Shown piece by piece: positions 31,658 through 43,057 of a stretch of 64,000 bases of DNA. Position numbers and translations under genes: made by a program. The notes beneath the pieces are model-generated. The model worked only from the letters and a program-made list of their open reading frames with translations, did no database searches and had not been told where the DNA came from. The DNA lies in the NCBI RefSeq assembly GCF_000143415.4, contig NW_003314315.1, positions 124,001-188,000 on the forward strand, written 5' to 3'. This DNA is from Selaginella moellendorffii (Eukaryota > Streptophyta > Lycopodiopsida > Selaginellales > Selaginellaceae). The stretch's first letter is position 1. The number at the start of each line of letters is the position of its first letter.

Positions 31658-33763
31658 CTGAATTTGTTGCTGCTGCTGCTGTTGAATTTGTTGTTGCTGC
31701 TGCTGCTGCTGAATCTGCTGCCGTAGCTGCAGCTGCATCTGCTGCTGTAACATACAGGCATGGTACATGTCCATTGTCATGTTTAGTGGCTGCCAAAGAA
31801 ACAAGACAACACAGAAGTCCACGTTTTATAAGAGCAAACCTTTCAACTGTGAGTGGAGGAGCACGAGGTAAAAGAACGAGGAGAGAAATATGGGAACGGG
31901 CTTTGCTTGCTTACCATGGGGCCGCTGGTTAAGGGTCGCCCGGCGGAGTCCATTACTCCCATTCCCATCACTCCCATCCCCATACCCATTCCCATCCCCA
32001 GCGTTGGCATCTGCGGCATTTGCAAGTGCTGCATCCCCGCTGGGATTATCATTGGTGGTAAGCTCAAGCCGGTCCTCATAGCCATCATCTGGAAGAGACC
32101 AGGAACACAAAGAGAAAGCTTGTTACAATGAGACTTTGCTGGATCCAGGTGAAAGTACCTGGAGTTGGAGCTGGAGCATCTTGAGATACTCGATCGCTTC
32201 GTCCAGCATTGATGCCTTGTCCGTCTGGTAGAGAAAGTGGTGTCTCTCAGCGGGAGAAAGCTTTGAAAAGAGCTTACCTTGTTGGAGTTTGGTATAAGTT
32301 CTTGCAAAGCTTTCATCTTCTCGTTTATCCGGTCGCGCCTTCTCTGCGATCCAGGAGAAAAAAACGTTCATGATGCAAAAACGTTTGAGAACAACCGAGA
32401 CGACGTACCCGCTCGGAAAGATTGTGCACCTCGGCTGCCCTGCTTCGCTTGGAACTCGTCCGCGCGGGCGGGGCCTTCTTTACATCAACCGATTCTCCTT
32501 CCACGTCCTAGATCCGACACAAAAGTTCAAGACACCACCAAAGAACAACCACTTACTTCGCTTTGGCAGTCCGCAGACTCGTCCACACTCTTCACCTTCC
32601 TCTTTCCTTTGGCATTGCTTCCCTTGGCTCCGTCCGCGCTGTGACCGGATCCACCCGAGGACGAAGTTAGCGTCTGCTCGTTCCCATCAGCAGCAGTCGC
32701 ACTGGAGCTCGGCTGACAATTTCCCCTTGTCCCTGCCGCCTCTTTCCTCGACGTGCAACTTATCAGTGATGGCAAGCTCGACTGGCTCACGCTCTGCTGC
32801 GCCTCCGAGCTCTGTTCTTGAGCAACTGCGCTCCTCTGCGTGGGAGCCGAGCCAATCGATCCTTCGACAACACCGTTGGACGCAGCCGCCGGTGCCACTG
32901 CTACCGCAGCATCGTTCTTCTTAAACTGCATCTGCAAATGGTTCGTGATGCTCGTACTACACTTCCCGAGCGTGTGCAAACTCGCCTTCGCGATCACGGC
33001 CGGTCGAGAAAAGTGTGAGAAGTTGAGCGACGAGTTGACTTTGTGAGCCTTGGGTGGCAGCATGGCAAGATGACGAGGCTTTTTCGCCGGATCGGCCCAC
33101 TGTGACGCCCCTGCCGGATGAATCCCAACACCATCTGTAGCTGAGTCCCTCGACCCTGTTCTAGCCATCGTCGGAGCTCCGCTAGAAGCCTGTTGTTGCG
33201 AATCACGGGGAGCCGCCTGGGTGGCGCATGAGGACTGATCATGCAAAGCCTGAGTGCTGAAGATGTCTGAGCAATTGTTCTTATCCAGATTGTCGTCCGG
33301 ATACTGCAACCAGGAGATCAATTCATCATCTTCGTAAGCAGCAGCAGCAGCAGCAGCAGTAGTAGCAGCCACGGTCTCTGTCCCGACCGCGCTGATCACC
33401 ACAGCATCCAAAGTTCCATCTTTTATCCTGTTGTCGCTGGATGGCTTGCTACTCGAGGGTGCCAATCGATCCTCATTGCTGTGCCTGTTGTTACCCCAGA
33501 ATCCTGAAGAGACCCACTGCGAATTCTTGTTTCCGCCGACTTGCATCACGCCCAAGCTCCCATCGCTCGTCCATATCAACTCGGAGAAATCGTTCTCGCA
33601 GCTGCCATGATAGTGGAGAGTGTAAGCATTGTCAAGAACAACACCAAAAAAATAAAATAAAATCTGGAAAGAGCACTCACAACTTTGGATTGTTCTTTGC
33701 TGCTGGCGATTCCTGAGATTTTTCTGTTGGAAATTCATCGCATTCGGGAACACAATGATTCAT
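31571..33763 (-). CDS. PIF: PHYTOCHROME INTERACTING FACTOR-like bHLH
   Basis: Seven coding exons: 33763-33681, 33601-32557, 32507-32409, 32343-32278, 32224-32159, 32088-31915, 31789-31571; 1752 nt, 583 residues. An intron in the 5' leader (acceptor just before the ATG) is likely. Residues ~28-45 hold an active-phytochrome-B-binding (APB) motif, ENDFSELIWTSDGSL. The bHLH (residues ~396-453) reads KRSRAAEVHNLSERRRRDRI then NEKMKALQELIPN and TDKASMLDEAIEYLKMLQLQ, with the His-Glu-Arg contacts for a G-box. A Met/Gly-rich stretch and a long polyglutamine tail follow. PIFs are nuclear repressors of light responses degraded after binding Pfr phytochrome. The exon order, the DVEGES linker before the bHLH and the APB support PIF rather than a general bHLH. 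Confidence 0.93.
31603..31742. repeat. CAG/CAA triplet tract (polyglutamine)
   Basis: An interrupted CAG/CAA array on the minus strand encodes most of the last PIF exon. One uninterrupted run has 20 Gln codons, and shorter runs are separated by Ile. Likely length-variable between individuals. Confidence 0.9.
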
Positions 33764-34840
33764 GCCTGCAATCGACCGAAATTTCCAGTGAATGCAGGTG
33801 TGGGATCGATGATACCTTGCGAGGCAGCTCTGGTAGACCCAAAATCGAATCCGACGATCACTCTCCTGGATCCGCTGGAAGCCTCGCGCCTCCAGCCGTC
33901 AAGCCGCAAAAAACAGAAAAACCCTAGCCCCCTGACTGCGAGCTTCCTGCTCTAAGCTCCATGAATCGAGCACTCCTAGAACCATCGATCGTGGCGATGG
34001 ATACAAGATCTCCGGCGAGGGATCGTCAGGATCAGATCGCCCCAAGAAGCGCAAGAGAGCAATTTCTCAAGTCGATTCTAGCCTCTACTCCTAGAACAGC
34101 CAAGCAATCAGCGACATCTTTCGTGATAGATCCGACGGCCAGGATGGAGCATTGCCCGCCAAGTGCGCAGATCTTTCCCGGAATGATGCTCGCAGCGGAA
34201 TGGCGACTCGATGGCGCAACCTAGACCGTTTGATGTTTACCTTTTATCTCATGAGATTCCCGCTCAAATTTAAGTTCTAGGGCTTTGTGGGTGAATAATA
34301 TTTCACGAGCGGATCGATCGAGCGAGGCGCGGCGCCAGGTTCATCCTAGATTTCTTCCACCTGGAGTGGATCTACGCTTCCTTGACGCTGGCCCCGGGAT
34401 GGAAGCCATGGCGGGCAAGCATCGCCAAGGAGCGCGCGTCATTAGACGATCGATCGAGATCATTGTTTTTTCATCCTCTCCAGGTGGGCCAATCTTTGCT
34501 AGGCCAATCTCCACAGTAATCGCGTGGATTGGATTGATCACTTTCATAGTTTGTCTGGGAAATTGATTGAGCTGATTGTTCTTCCCCTCTTCCTCGATTG
34601 ATTAGTCTTTTTCCCGTTTATTTTTCACTGTCAGGTCCTCCACATGCTAAGCAGGGGCCCATACCTCTGGCCATGAAATATTGGCTGCCACTATGAAGAT
34701 TTGGTTCATTGTCGGTATAAGGTAATGCCAAGCCAGTGATAAGCCTTACGTTTGCAAGTAAGCCTCCAAAGGCCTAGTCGCTGTCAGGTGGGATAATTTT
34801 TGCTTTTGCTGCCACACTTTGATTGACAAGAAAACGATAT
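33764..34840. other. PIF upstream region, no certain gene
   Basis: Contains the PIF leader and promoter on the minus strand. An 87-codon + frame at 33961-34224 (ending IFPGMMLAAEWRLDGAT) and several overlapping short frames have no family likeness. GATCGATC runs at 34310 and 34450 are typical of this genome's promoter regions in the window. Confidence 0.4.
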
Positions 34841-35630
34841 TTGTTGTGCAGCAAACTCAGAACTGGGTTGTCGAGCTTGGCTTGGTGTGCGAGACTAAAA
34901 AATTTTGGTGGCAAGTGTGGAGCGAGTCTTCAACACTCCCGGGTTTTATATCGTAAACGTGCTCCGGAAATTGGTAACTTTGGCCCGAACGTCGTTAATT
35001 CTCGTTTTCTTATAGGCCATCAACAGGAGACTTTTCAAAGGGCATCTTAGTTGGACCTTGGCTGCTATCAATCACCCCAATTTGGATGCTTGCACAGGCC
35101 TATTGCTACGCTTGGCAACGAGTGCTCATTTTGTCAACGAGCGCCGTGGGTGATTTGCAATGTTCCGTCCGCTCGGAAAAAAGCAAGGACAGTGTTTTTC
35201 CGGGAGCGCTTCCGAAGTAATTATCCCCTTCTAGTACTGCATCCCTTTCTACTTGGGCTCCACCGGGAAAATCCTGCTTGCAGGTTCGAAAGTGTCGCTT
35301 TTTCTCTAACTTCGCTCCTGTTGCAGAAGATTCAAGCTGCAAGATGCTCTTACCACATATCGTGCTCACGACATTCAAGAGCTCAGGGACAAAGTGCGCA
35401 GCAGCGAGCACGAGGGGCATTGTACTGGGACTGCTCCTCGGCCACCCGTTCCTAAAATTCGTCAAAAGTGAGTGATGCCAAACTTCATTGGCTGTCATGC
35501 CTCGACGTTTCTCACTCGGGGGGCTTTCAGTTGGAACGACGAGAGAAATCCGGTGCGAAGATTGCTCCCGCGTACGCTCCACTTGCTCTGAGGCGTAACA
35601 ATCCAATTCGTCGCTTAAAATCGTTTTAAG
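34841..35630 (+). other. possible split gene of unknown family
   Basis: Several coding-like blocks sit between plausible splice signals: NWVVELGLVCETKKFWWQVW near 34860; AINHPNLDACTGLLLRLATS near 35070; FKLQDALTTYRAHDIQELRD near 35330-35420; and a basic tail LERREKSGAKIAPAYAPLAL ending in TAA just before 35630. They could be exons of one gene lying head to tail before COG3. Frames and junctions are not resolved and I recognise no family. Confidence 0.35.
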
Positions 35631-35696
35631 GTGATACCATTGCTATATTTTGATTTTTGTTTGTTTTCCAGGCACCATTTTAGGGTTTTGGGAATT

Positions 35697-38600
35697 ATGG
35701 CGTTGGCTCCCACTATCGCTCGAGCTTACAACTTTGGATCTTCCTGGGAAGAGGTAAGCCCTTCTGCCACTGCCCCTGATTCGGAATTTTTCCAAACAGA
35801 ATGCGCCCTTGAGCGACGAGCAACATGCCGCCATAACTGCATTGGCTCAAGTCGCATCAGATCGGCCCTTGCCTTCGCATCTTACCGGATCATCTGGAAA
35901 GGAGGTGAAGTTTAGCTGAACTACCTTTTCTTTACTCGCTTAAACTCGATGCCAGGATGCTCCTCACATCGACGAGCAACTGGGTCATGCAGCGGCAGAT
36001 TTCTACAAGTGGTACTCGGATCTAGAGTCTGCTATGAAATCTGAGGTAAATTTTGCTTGTATGCATTGTTCGCTTTCCAAACGATGCTTGTTTAGACTGA
36101 AGAAAAGTACCGCCAATATGTGAACACTCTCACCGGCCATCTGAACACTTGTGATGGTATTCTTGAGCAGGTAAATTGTTTTCCATTTTTTCATGGGAGG
36201 TTCATAGGTGGAAATGTGTGAGCAGCTGGATGACACCTTGCTTCTTTTCGACGACTTGCAAATGCAACATCAAGCTGTGGCCACCAAAACAAAAACTCTT
36301 CATGATTCTTGTGATCGGCTGGTTTTGGAGAAAGATAGGCTTGCTGAATTCGCAAATACACTTAAAAGCAAACTCGTCTACTTTGACGAACTGGAAACCG
36401 TACGTTTAAGCTCTTTCTATCTCTCTCCCTCTCTCTTTTCTTGCCTCTTTTCTCTGATCTGTTCAATTTTCAGATTGCTACACAGTTCTATTCAGCAGCC
36501 ATGAGCGTAGATAATGAGCAGTTCCCTTCGCTACTCAAACGTCTGGACGACTGCATAATTTTCATAAGCAGCAATCCGCAATATGCCGACTCTGGTGTCT
36601 ATCTGCTAAAATTTAAGCAGCTACAGGTGAGCCGTTTCTTTGAAATATGCGGAGATCAGCCGTAATAGTTTTTCAGTCAAGGGCAATAGGAATGATGCGC
36701 TCTCACGTCCAATCTGTGATGAAGAAAACAACAGCGCAGGTATTTGTGTTTGTATATTTTTGAGGTTCTTACCGACGAACAGGTGCATGCTGCCCTCAAA
36801 GAGGGGACTGCTTTATCCGAAGGAATCGAGACCTCTGTTCTATATGTACGCTTTAAGGCAGCAGCAAGTGAGGTGATTTTTTTCCTTCGTTCCAGCTAGG
36901 TGTTCTTCATTGTCCTTAACAGATGAAGCCTCTCATGGAAGCGCTTGAAAGCAGAACGAAACTAACGGAGTATGCGTTATTCCTTTCGGACTGTCAAACA
37001 CTTTACTGTGAACAGCGCTTGCTCTTGGTTCGATCAGTGTTTGGTCGACTTGAAACACTTTATGCTGGCATTTTTGTCACAGGTGCAAGGCGTTGTACAA
37101 CAACGGATTTCGGAATACGCTAAAAGAGAAGAATTACCACCTTTCACTAGATCGGGTTGCGCATACCTCATGCAGGTCTGCGTTTTGCATATTGAACGAC
37201 CTGACTTGGTTTGTGCTCCAGGCTTGCCAGTTCGAGCATCAGCTCTTTGTTCACTTCTTTCCATCCTCGTCATCCGAAGCTTCAAAACTTGCTTCTCTTA
37301 CTGAGCCTTTGTAAGTTCTCTATTTCTAGCTGTTGTTGGGGAAAACATTCCGATGTTTATTGGTAGATGCACCGTCCTATATGATGCATTGCGGCCTAAG
37401 TTCATACACGAGACAAGAATAGATCTCCTCTGCGAGCTAGTTGATATCTTGAAGTTTGAAGTTCTTGAGGAGCAACTTAACCGAAAGGGAGATCCTGTTG
37501 CCGGCCTCAGACCAACAATAATGCGAATCCTAGCTGATGTTCAAGAAAGGCTTACATTTAGAGTGCAAACCTACGTGCGAAACGAGGTAGGCCTTGAACT
37601 GCCGGTGAAGATGTCCCCGTGCTGATAACTTTTTATCACGTAGGTTGCGAACTACTTGCCACTGGCAGAAGACCTCGACTATCCTGCAAAACTAATGAAA
37701 CAAAGTGAATCCAGCGCTTCAGAGGTTTTTAAGTTTTTTTTTATACTTTCATCTTATTCTCTGACGACAGGAAGGAGCCATATCGGAAGGAATGGACGGT
37801 CTTTACCCTCCTCTGGTGAAGACCTTAGCGTGCCTTTCAAAACTTTACCGGTGTCTTGAACCTACAATATTTACTGGGCTCGCGCAGGTAATGCTTTTCT
37901 CATTCGTGTGAGAAAATGGCAACTCAATTATCTACAGGAAGCTGTGGGAACCTGTACAGCGGCAATTCAGGCATGAATGCTACTTGATCTTAAAAAACTC
38001 ATGCACTTGCTATCTCTTTCAGCGTGGCAGCAAACTCGTTGTCAAGAAGTCGTCTGAAATGGATGGTCAGCTTTTCTTGATCAAACATTTGTTAGTACTG
38101 AGAGAGCAGGTGCGTTAGATCCTTAAGTTTTGCATGACTGATCATCTTGGTTACAGATCACTCCATTCGATATTGATTTTGCCGTAACTCACAAGGAGCT
38201 TGATTTTGCACACGTTCTCGTGAGTATATTGAAAGAAACTCTTGTAGGCTTTTTTTCTGAAGGTGCCTGTTCATAAGGACCATTTACGCCGTATTCTCAG
38301 AGGCCAAGCATCAGTCTTCGACTTCACAAGTAGAACAAGTTTGGCCCGCACATTTTCTCCTCGAGTCCTGGAAAATCAAGTGGATGCCAAAAAGGTTGTG
38401 TCCGTTTGCCTTGCTGCAGTGTTTTGCTGACGCTTTCCATGTTACAGGAACTTGAAAAGGGTCTCAAGCTTACTTGCGAACAGTTCATCATGTCCGTAAC
38501 GAAACTTACTGTCGAGCCCATGCTGTCTTTCGTGACTAAGGTGAGTTTTTCTCCAGTTGCAATTTTCGTCGATCAAGGGGGCCTATTACGAGCAGGTCAC

Positions 38601-39029
38601 AGCCGTAAGAGTTTCTGTCTCAGCGAACAGAGCTCTCAAGGATCAGGCATTTGCAACGCCTGAAAAGGTTGCGGAAGTGATTTCTAAGGTATCCCGTCAT
38701 TACATCTGAATTCTTTTCTAGATTCTCACCTTGTCTTATAGGTGGACTGTTCCCTCAAGGAGGAGCTACCAAATGTGATATCCAAGATGAACCTTTATCT
38801 GCCAAATCCATATACCCGCTCCATTCTTTTGAAGCCTATGAAGTAACCTATGCAACAAGCGTTCTCCATGCTTTGTGCTAATGAGCGTTAACTCTCCAGA
38901 TCCAACGTTGTGGAGGCTTACTCTCAGGTGCTTAACATCGTCGAGGCAGAGTATAGTCAAGACGATATCAAAACTTCCCCTATCATCAGCATTACAGAAC
39001 TGCAAGCTCACCTCGACTCCCTCGGCTAA
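35697..39029 (+). CDS. COG3: conserved oligomeric Golgi complex subunit 3
   Basis: Twenty-two exons: 35697-35753, 35800-35904, 35956-36045, 36096-36170, 36208-36399, 36474-36626, 36677-36739, 36783-36872, 36923-37036, 37083-37175, 37222-37310, 37367-37586, 37644-37724, 37771-37887, 37938-37970, 38023-38109, 38157-38219, 38278-38394, 38448-38540, 38596-38688, 38742-38842, 38900-39029; 2256 nt, 751 residues. Landmarks: the N-terminal coiled-coil ([20 protein letters not shown]), [48 protein letters not shown], and [21 protein letters not shown]3 belongs to lobe A of the COG tether, which guides retrograde vesicles to Golgi cisternae. One intron (37971-38022) has a GC donor. Confidence 0.93.
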
Positions 39030-39351
39030 TTTCTGTGCGTAAGTTCTTCACAAAAAATTATCGCTTCTAACTCAAGCCCTTGATGTGCAGGATCAGCTCT
39101 ATGATTTTCACGCGAAGTTTAATGAAAGTGAAAAGCTTTTATGTCATGCTCATGTCAGGAGAACCCGTCTTTACAAGCAAAGCGTGAGCTCTTGGGTGCT
39201 GAGAAGGATCTAGAATAGGTGGTGGTGTTCGAAGCGTCAGTGAGCGAGTTTATAAAGGCCGGTGATATTCTAAGCTTGACCACTGGAGCGACTGGCCCTC
39301 GTCCAACAAGTAAGGCGCTCTCTTTCTTTTCCTACTATTTCAATCGAGAGA
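39030..39351. other. COG3 3' region and NQR promoter
   Basis: No gene recognised; one possible spliced 3' UTR exon of COG3 starts near 39091 after a gtgcag acceptor. Confidence 0.5.
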
Positions 39352-40154
39352 ATGAGCCAAGTGGTGAGATTTGTCACGGCAGGAGCTAGGATCCCCAGCA
39401 GCAGCAAGAGATTTGCATCGACAACCACTGCTGCGGCGGCCATGGGAGGCGGAAATCTCAAGATGATCGCCGTTTCCGGGTCTCTGAGGAAGGGCTCTTT
39501 CAACAGTGGTCTCGTACGCGCAGGTAAGATCTTTGTTTTAGCTATGTTGGTAATTGTGTTGCTGCTTGTAGCACGCGAGATTGTCAAGGAGAGCTTCGAA
39601 GATGTGGAGCTAGAGCATGTGGACATTTCCCAGCTCCCTTTCCTCAACACGGACTTGGAGCAAGACGGGCGATTTCCGGGGGTCGTGGAGGATTTTCGAG
39701 CTAAAGTCCTTGGGGCGGACGCTGTGCTGTTTGCAAGCCCGGAGTACAATTACTCCATCACAGGTGGAACTTTTCTTTGCGCTCTCACCGTTTCTCTTTG
39801 TCCTCCCTCTTGATTTCTTTCCGCATTTTATGTTCTTGTTTGTTGCTTGCAGCTCCACTCAAGAACGCATTGGATTGGGCGTCGAGGAATCCAAATGCGT
39901 GGGCCGGGAAGCCAGCCGCAATCGTGAGCGCCGGGGGCGGGTTTGGAGGCGGCAGAGCCCAATATCATCTGCGACAGGTGGGAGTTTTCCTCGACCTCCA
40001 TTTCATCAACAAGCCCGAGCTGTTTGTTGCGGCGTTTCAAGCGCCGCCAAAGTTCGACTCGGACGGGAATCTCGTGGATCCGGACACTAGAACCCGTCTC
40101 AAAGCGCTTCTTCTCGCCTTGCGCCAGTGGACCCTCAAACTAAAAGAATGCTAA
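39352..40154 (+). CDS. NQR: NAD(P)H:quinone reductase, FMN flavodoxin-like
   Basis: Three exons, 39352-39523, 39572-39763 and 39853-40154, giving 221 residues. The flavodoxin-like fold is shown by the FMN-phosphate loop SGSLRKGSFNSGLVRAA and the second FMN segment FASPEYNYSITAPLKNALDW (split by the second intron), then GKPAAIVSAGGGFGGGRAQY. This matches the small plant NQR family, which reduces quinones by two electrons from NAD(P)H and limits redox cycling. The 30 residues before MGGGNLKMIAVSG are rich in Ser/Thr/Arg/Ala and could be an organelle-targeting extension; the second Met would give the usual cytosolic length. Confidence 0.9.
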
Positions 40155-41094
40155 CAGCCATAAACATAAAACTCCCGAACTGAAGATATCTGTTTAGAGT
40201 TTAAGAAATATACCTAGAATATTCATGAATATTCTAGTGTTCAATGGCTTTTAGCATTTCTTTAAAACACATACAAATAACTTCAAAATCAAGGTTTATT
40301 TCGCTTATTACTAACTAGTATTGCAGTGGAATTAGTTAATAAAAAATGATTATTATTTTAAACGAAAAGGATATTTTTATTAATTTTTATTATCTTGATT
40401 TTACAAGAGATATGTTAAGCCATACTAAAAGAGTACACTACTAAACCAAATATTATATATAGTACACATTAAACAACACCAAGAATAATAATTCTAAAAT
40501 AAATTTTGCAGGAAAATGTAGGTCACTACCCAGACCTATACAAAAGTAATAAATAATTACTAAGAAAAGTTGTTTATCAATTTAAATATCTACCAAATCC
40601 TTGAATCAGCATTGATTGAATATTTAGGAAAATAAAATTTATGTGATACAAACATTTTATAATATTGAAATTACTCTTTTCATGAGTAGCATGGAAAGAT
40701 CTAAAACAATACTACTTAATTCAAAAGTATATTTTACCCAGACTCAGAATAATAACATTATAAGTTTTTGTGTTAAAATAATTTATATACTATCCATACC
40801 CAGAAAAAAATGTGTCAATATAGTTAAATTTACTTTAAACTAAAGTAATGTTTAATTAGGCAGCAAAGCTTGCTCTGTCGCAAAAGAATGAACTTGGTTT
40901 ATAACTAATGTAACCAAGACAACATTCTCCATCCTAGGGCATGGCAACACAATGCTAGTGTTTACTTAAATACTTTGTTGTTTACAAATAATTCTATCAA
41001 AACTTGGATTTAGTTAAATATTATACTTTTGATACATATTTTATTTCTCTGGGTTCATAACTCATTGTAGAAAGTTAAACAATATTGTTGTAGT

Positions 41095-41096
<2 letters not shown>

Positions 41097-41132
<36 letters not shown>

Positions 41133-41150
41133 GTATATGTGTGTGTGTAT
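41097..41150. repeat. (CA)n(TA)n(GT)n microsatellite
   Basis: About fifteen CA units, a short TA section, then GT units; the CA and GT ends are complementary and could fold back. Confidence 0.95.
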
Positions 41151-41867
41151 ACATGAGATAAAATTGATTATAGCTTATATTGTTATAAAATATATTAAAA
41201 ATAATAACATTTAAAGAACACCAATGTATTATTACTTAGACCCAGACTAAAGTAAAACAAATATTAATAAGAATAATTATTATATATTTTAAATAAAAAT
41301 ATTAGTATTTACTTGGAAATATGAATATATTTAGATATTACCATCTAGACCTACACTAAAAAATAATATTATTAATATTACATTCAAAGTTTTACTTATT
41401 TGGAAATATGAAAAATAAATATTGGAAAGATAAAAACAATTAGTAAGAATAATTATTACTAATATAAATACTAGAACTGTGTTATTTTAATTGGAATATT
41501 AAATTTATTCTTAATAATTGATTGTGAAAAGATATATTAGTAATAGTAATAATTATTCTTAGTTAGTAATATATTAATTACTATTTCTATATTTTTGATT
41601 TCCTCCACGTCCTTAAAGATCATCTACGTTGAAAACTTTGGCATTAGCAACCTAGTTCCAACATTTCAAGGAACTGATACATTGACAAAGTAGCAAATTC
41701 CAGATTGCTCATGATCTCCTTGATGAAGAAAGCAAGCCAGAAGCCATGCAAGGAAAAATCACGCTGGCACATGAGGACTTGGCTTAAGATTTGAGCCACA
41801 CTAAGATCAAGTAATAAGCAAATTGTATTCACTTTCCAGCTCATGGCTCGGGTGACACAGCTTCCAT

Positions 41868-41913
41868 GATTGCCACTGTTCCATTTTCAAACGAGAATGG
41901 AACAGTGGCAATC
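41868..41913. repeat. perfect 18 bp inverted repeat (hairpin)
   Basis: gattgccactgttccatt and its exact reverse complement are separated by a 10 bp loop. A third, imperfect copy of the right half follows at about 41920-41941. Confidence 0.85.
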
Positions 41914-43057
41914 GTATTTGAGAATGGAATTGTGGCAATCGTGGCCCGCATAAATCTGAACCTCAGGTCATATCCCTTTGCCCAACCCACAAAGCCACTG
42001 GGGGTTAAGGATTCTTGTTGTTTTGGAGGTAGGAATGCAAAGCAATGGATAGGTAGAATTAAAAGAGGGATTCTGCACCTGAGCGCAGACATTTGTGAAC
42101 GATTCTAGAGAATATTCTCCCACTAGAGAAAGTACTTTCCTTCTCCCTTGACATTATTCTGACCCTTCTTATATGATTTCCTCTGGATGAGGAAGATTTA
42201 CCTGGCTTATTTCTGATGTGAACCTTCAGGAAAATAAAGTACATCCTTCAGATGGATAGAAACTCTTGTGTAGCTCTCCCAGAGGGATTTAAAGTTCTGC
42301 AAAGATGGTGAAGTGCTCATTGCACCATTCTCTTCTGGTTAGTCCATTTCCTTTGCATGAAATTATCTCTTGAAAGCGGGAAGCTTCATCATTCAACCTC
42401 CTACATGAAATGCCCAAGACTGGAGCTACTCCTCGAGGCACCTGATCGCGGACAAGCATCTAAAGCACAGATCTCTTCGCCGCATGATGGTATTGCTACA
42501 CTTCAAAACCCTGAAGGTTGAGGTTCTTCATACCTTCGTCAACAGGATCTGAAAGGTAAGAGAATGCTTGTAATGCTAGGTGCGCGACACAGGAAGCATA
42601 ATATCCGGAGGGGGACCTAGGAATGATCTTTGCCACAATCTCCCCACCCTGTTCTTCGTTATGTTCGATGGGCTTTTTCAAAAGGAATATACTAGTCTCT
42701 ATTTTCTTTTGCAATGCATGACTAAGATGCCAATGAATAGCTTGATTCTTCGTCTGTGATGAAACTATTAATTTTTCTTGCCGTCACATACATGATCATC
42801 TTCAAACGGACAAGATCGATCGATTTAAAGGCCTTCTCTCATCTCTCGTACACATAAGCAGGACCTACAGAGGCGAGATCTTCAAGTATAACGCAATATT
42901 CTTATCTCATTCACGTGTAGCAGAGCTTTTAAAACTTTGTTAATCGATAAATAAAGTTTGATTAGTGTGAGATGACAGACTTCACAGCATTTGTAAGGGT
43001 TATAAGCAAGGATCCAAGCTCAGAGTTGGAAAAAGAAGTCTATAGAGGAGAGAAAGA

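Larger units (their letters stand above)
40155..43057. other. AT-rich intergenic region
   Basis: No gene seen. It contains a CA/TA/GT microsatellite and a perfect hairpin (listed separately), and a less AT-rich island at 41820-42760 with only short frames. Confidence 0.6.

Noticed and set aside
33961-34224. 87-codon + frame upstream of PIF
   Set aside because: No family likeness or splice context; probably PIF promoter sequence, so not listed as a gene.
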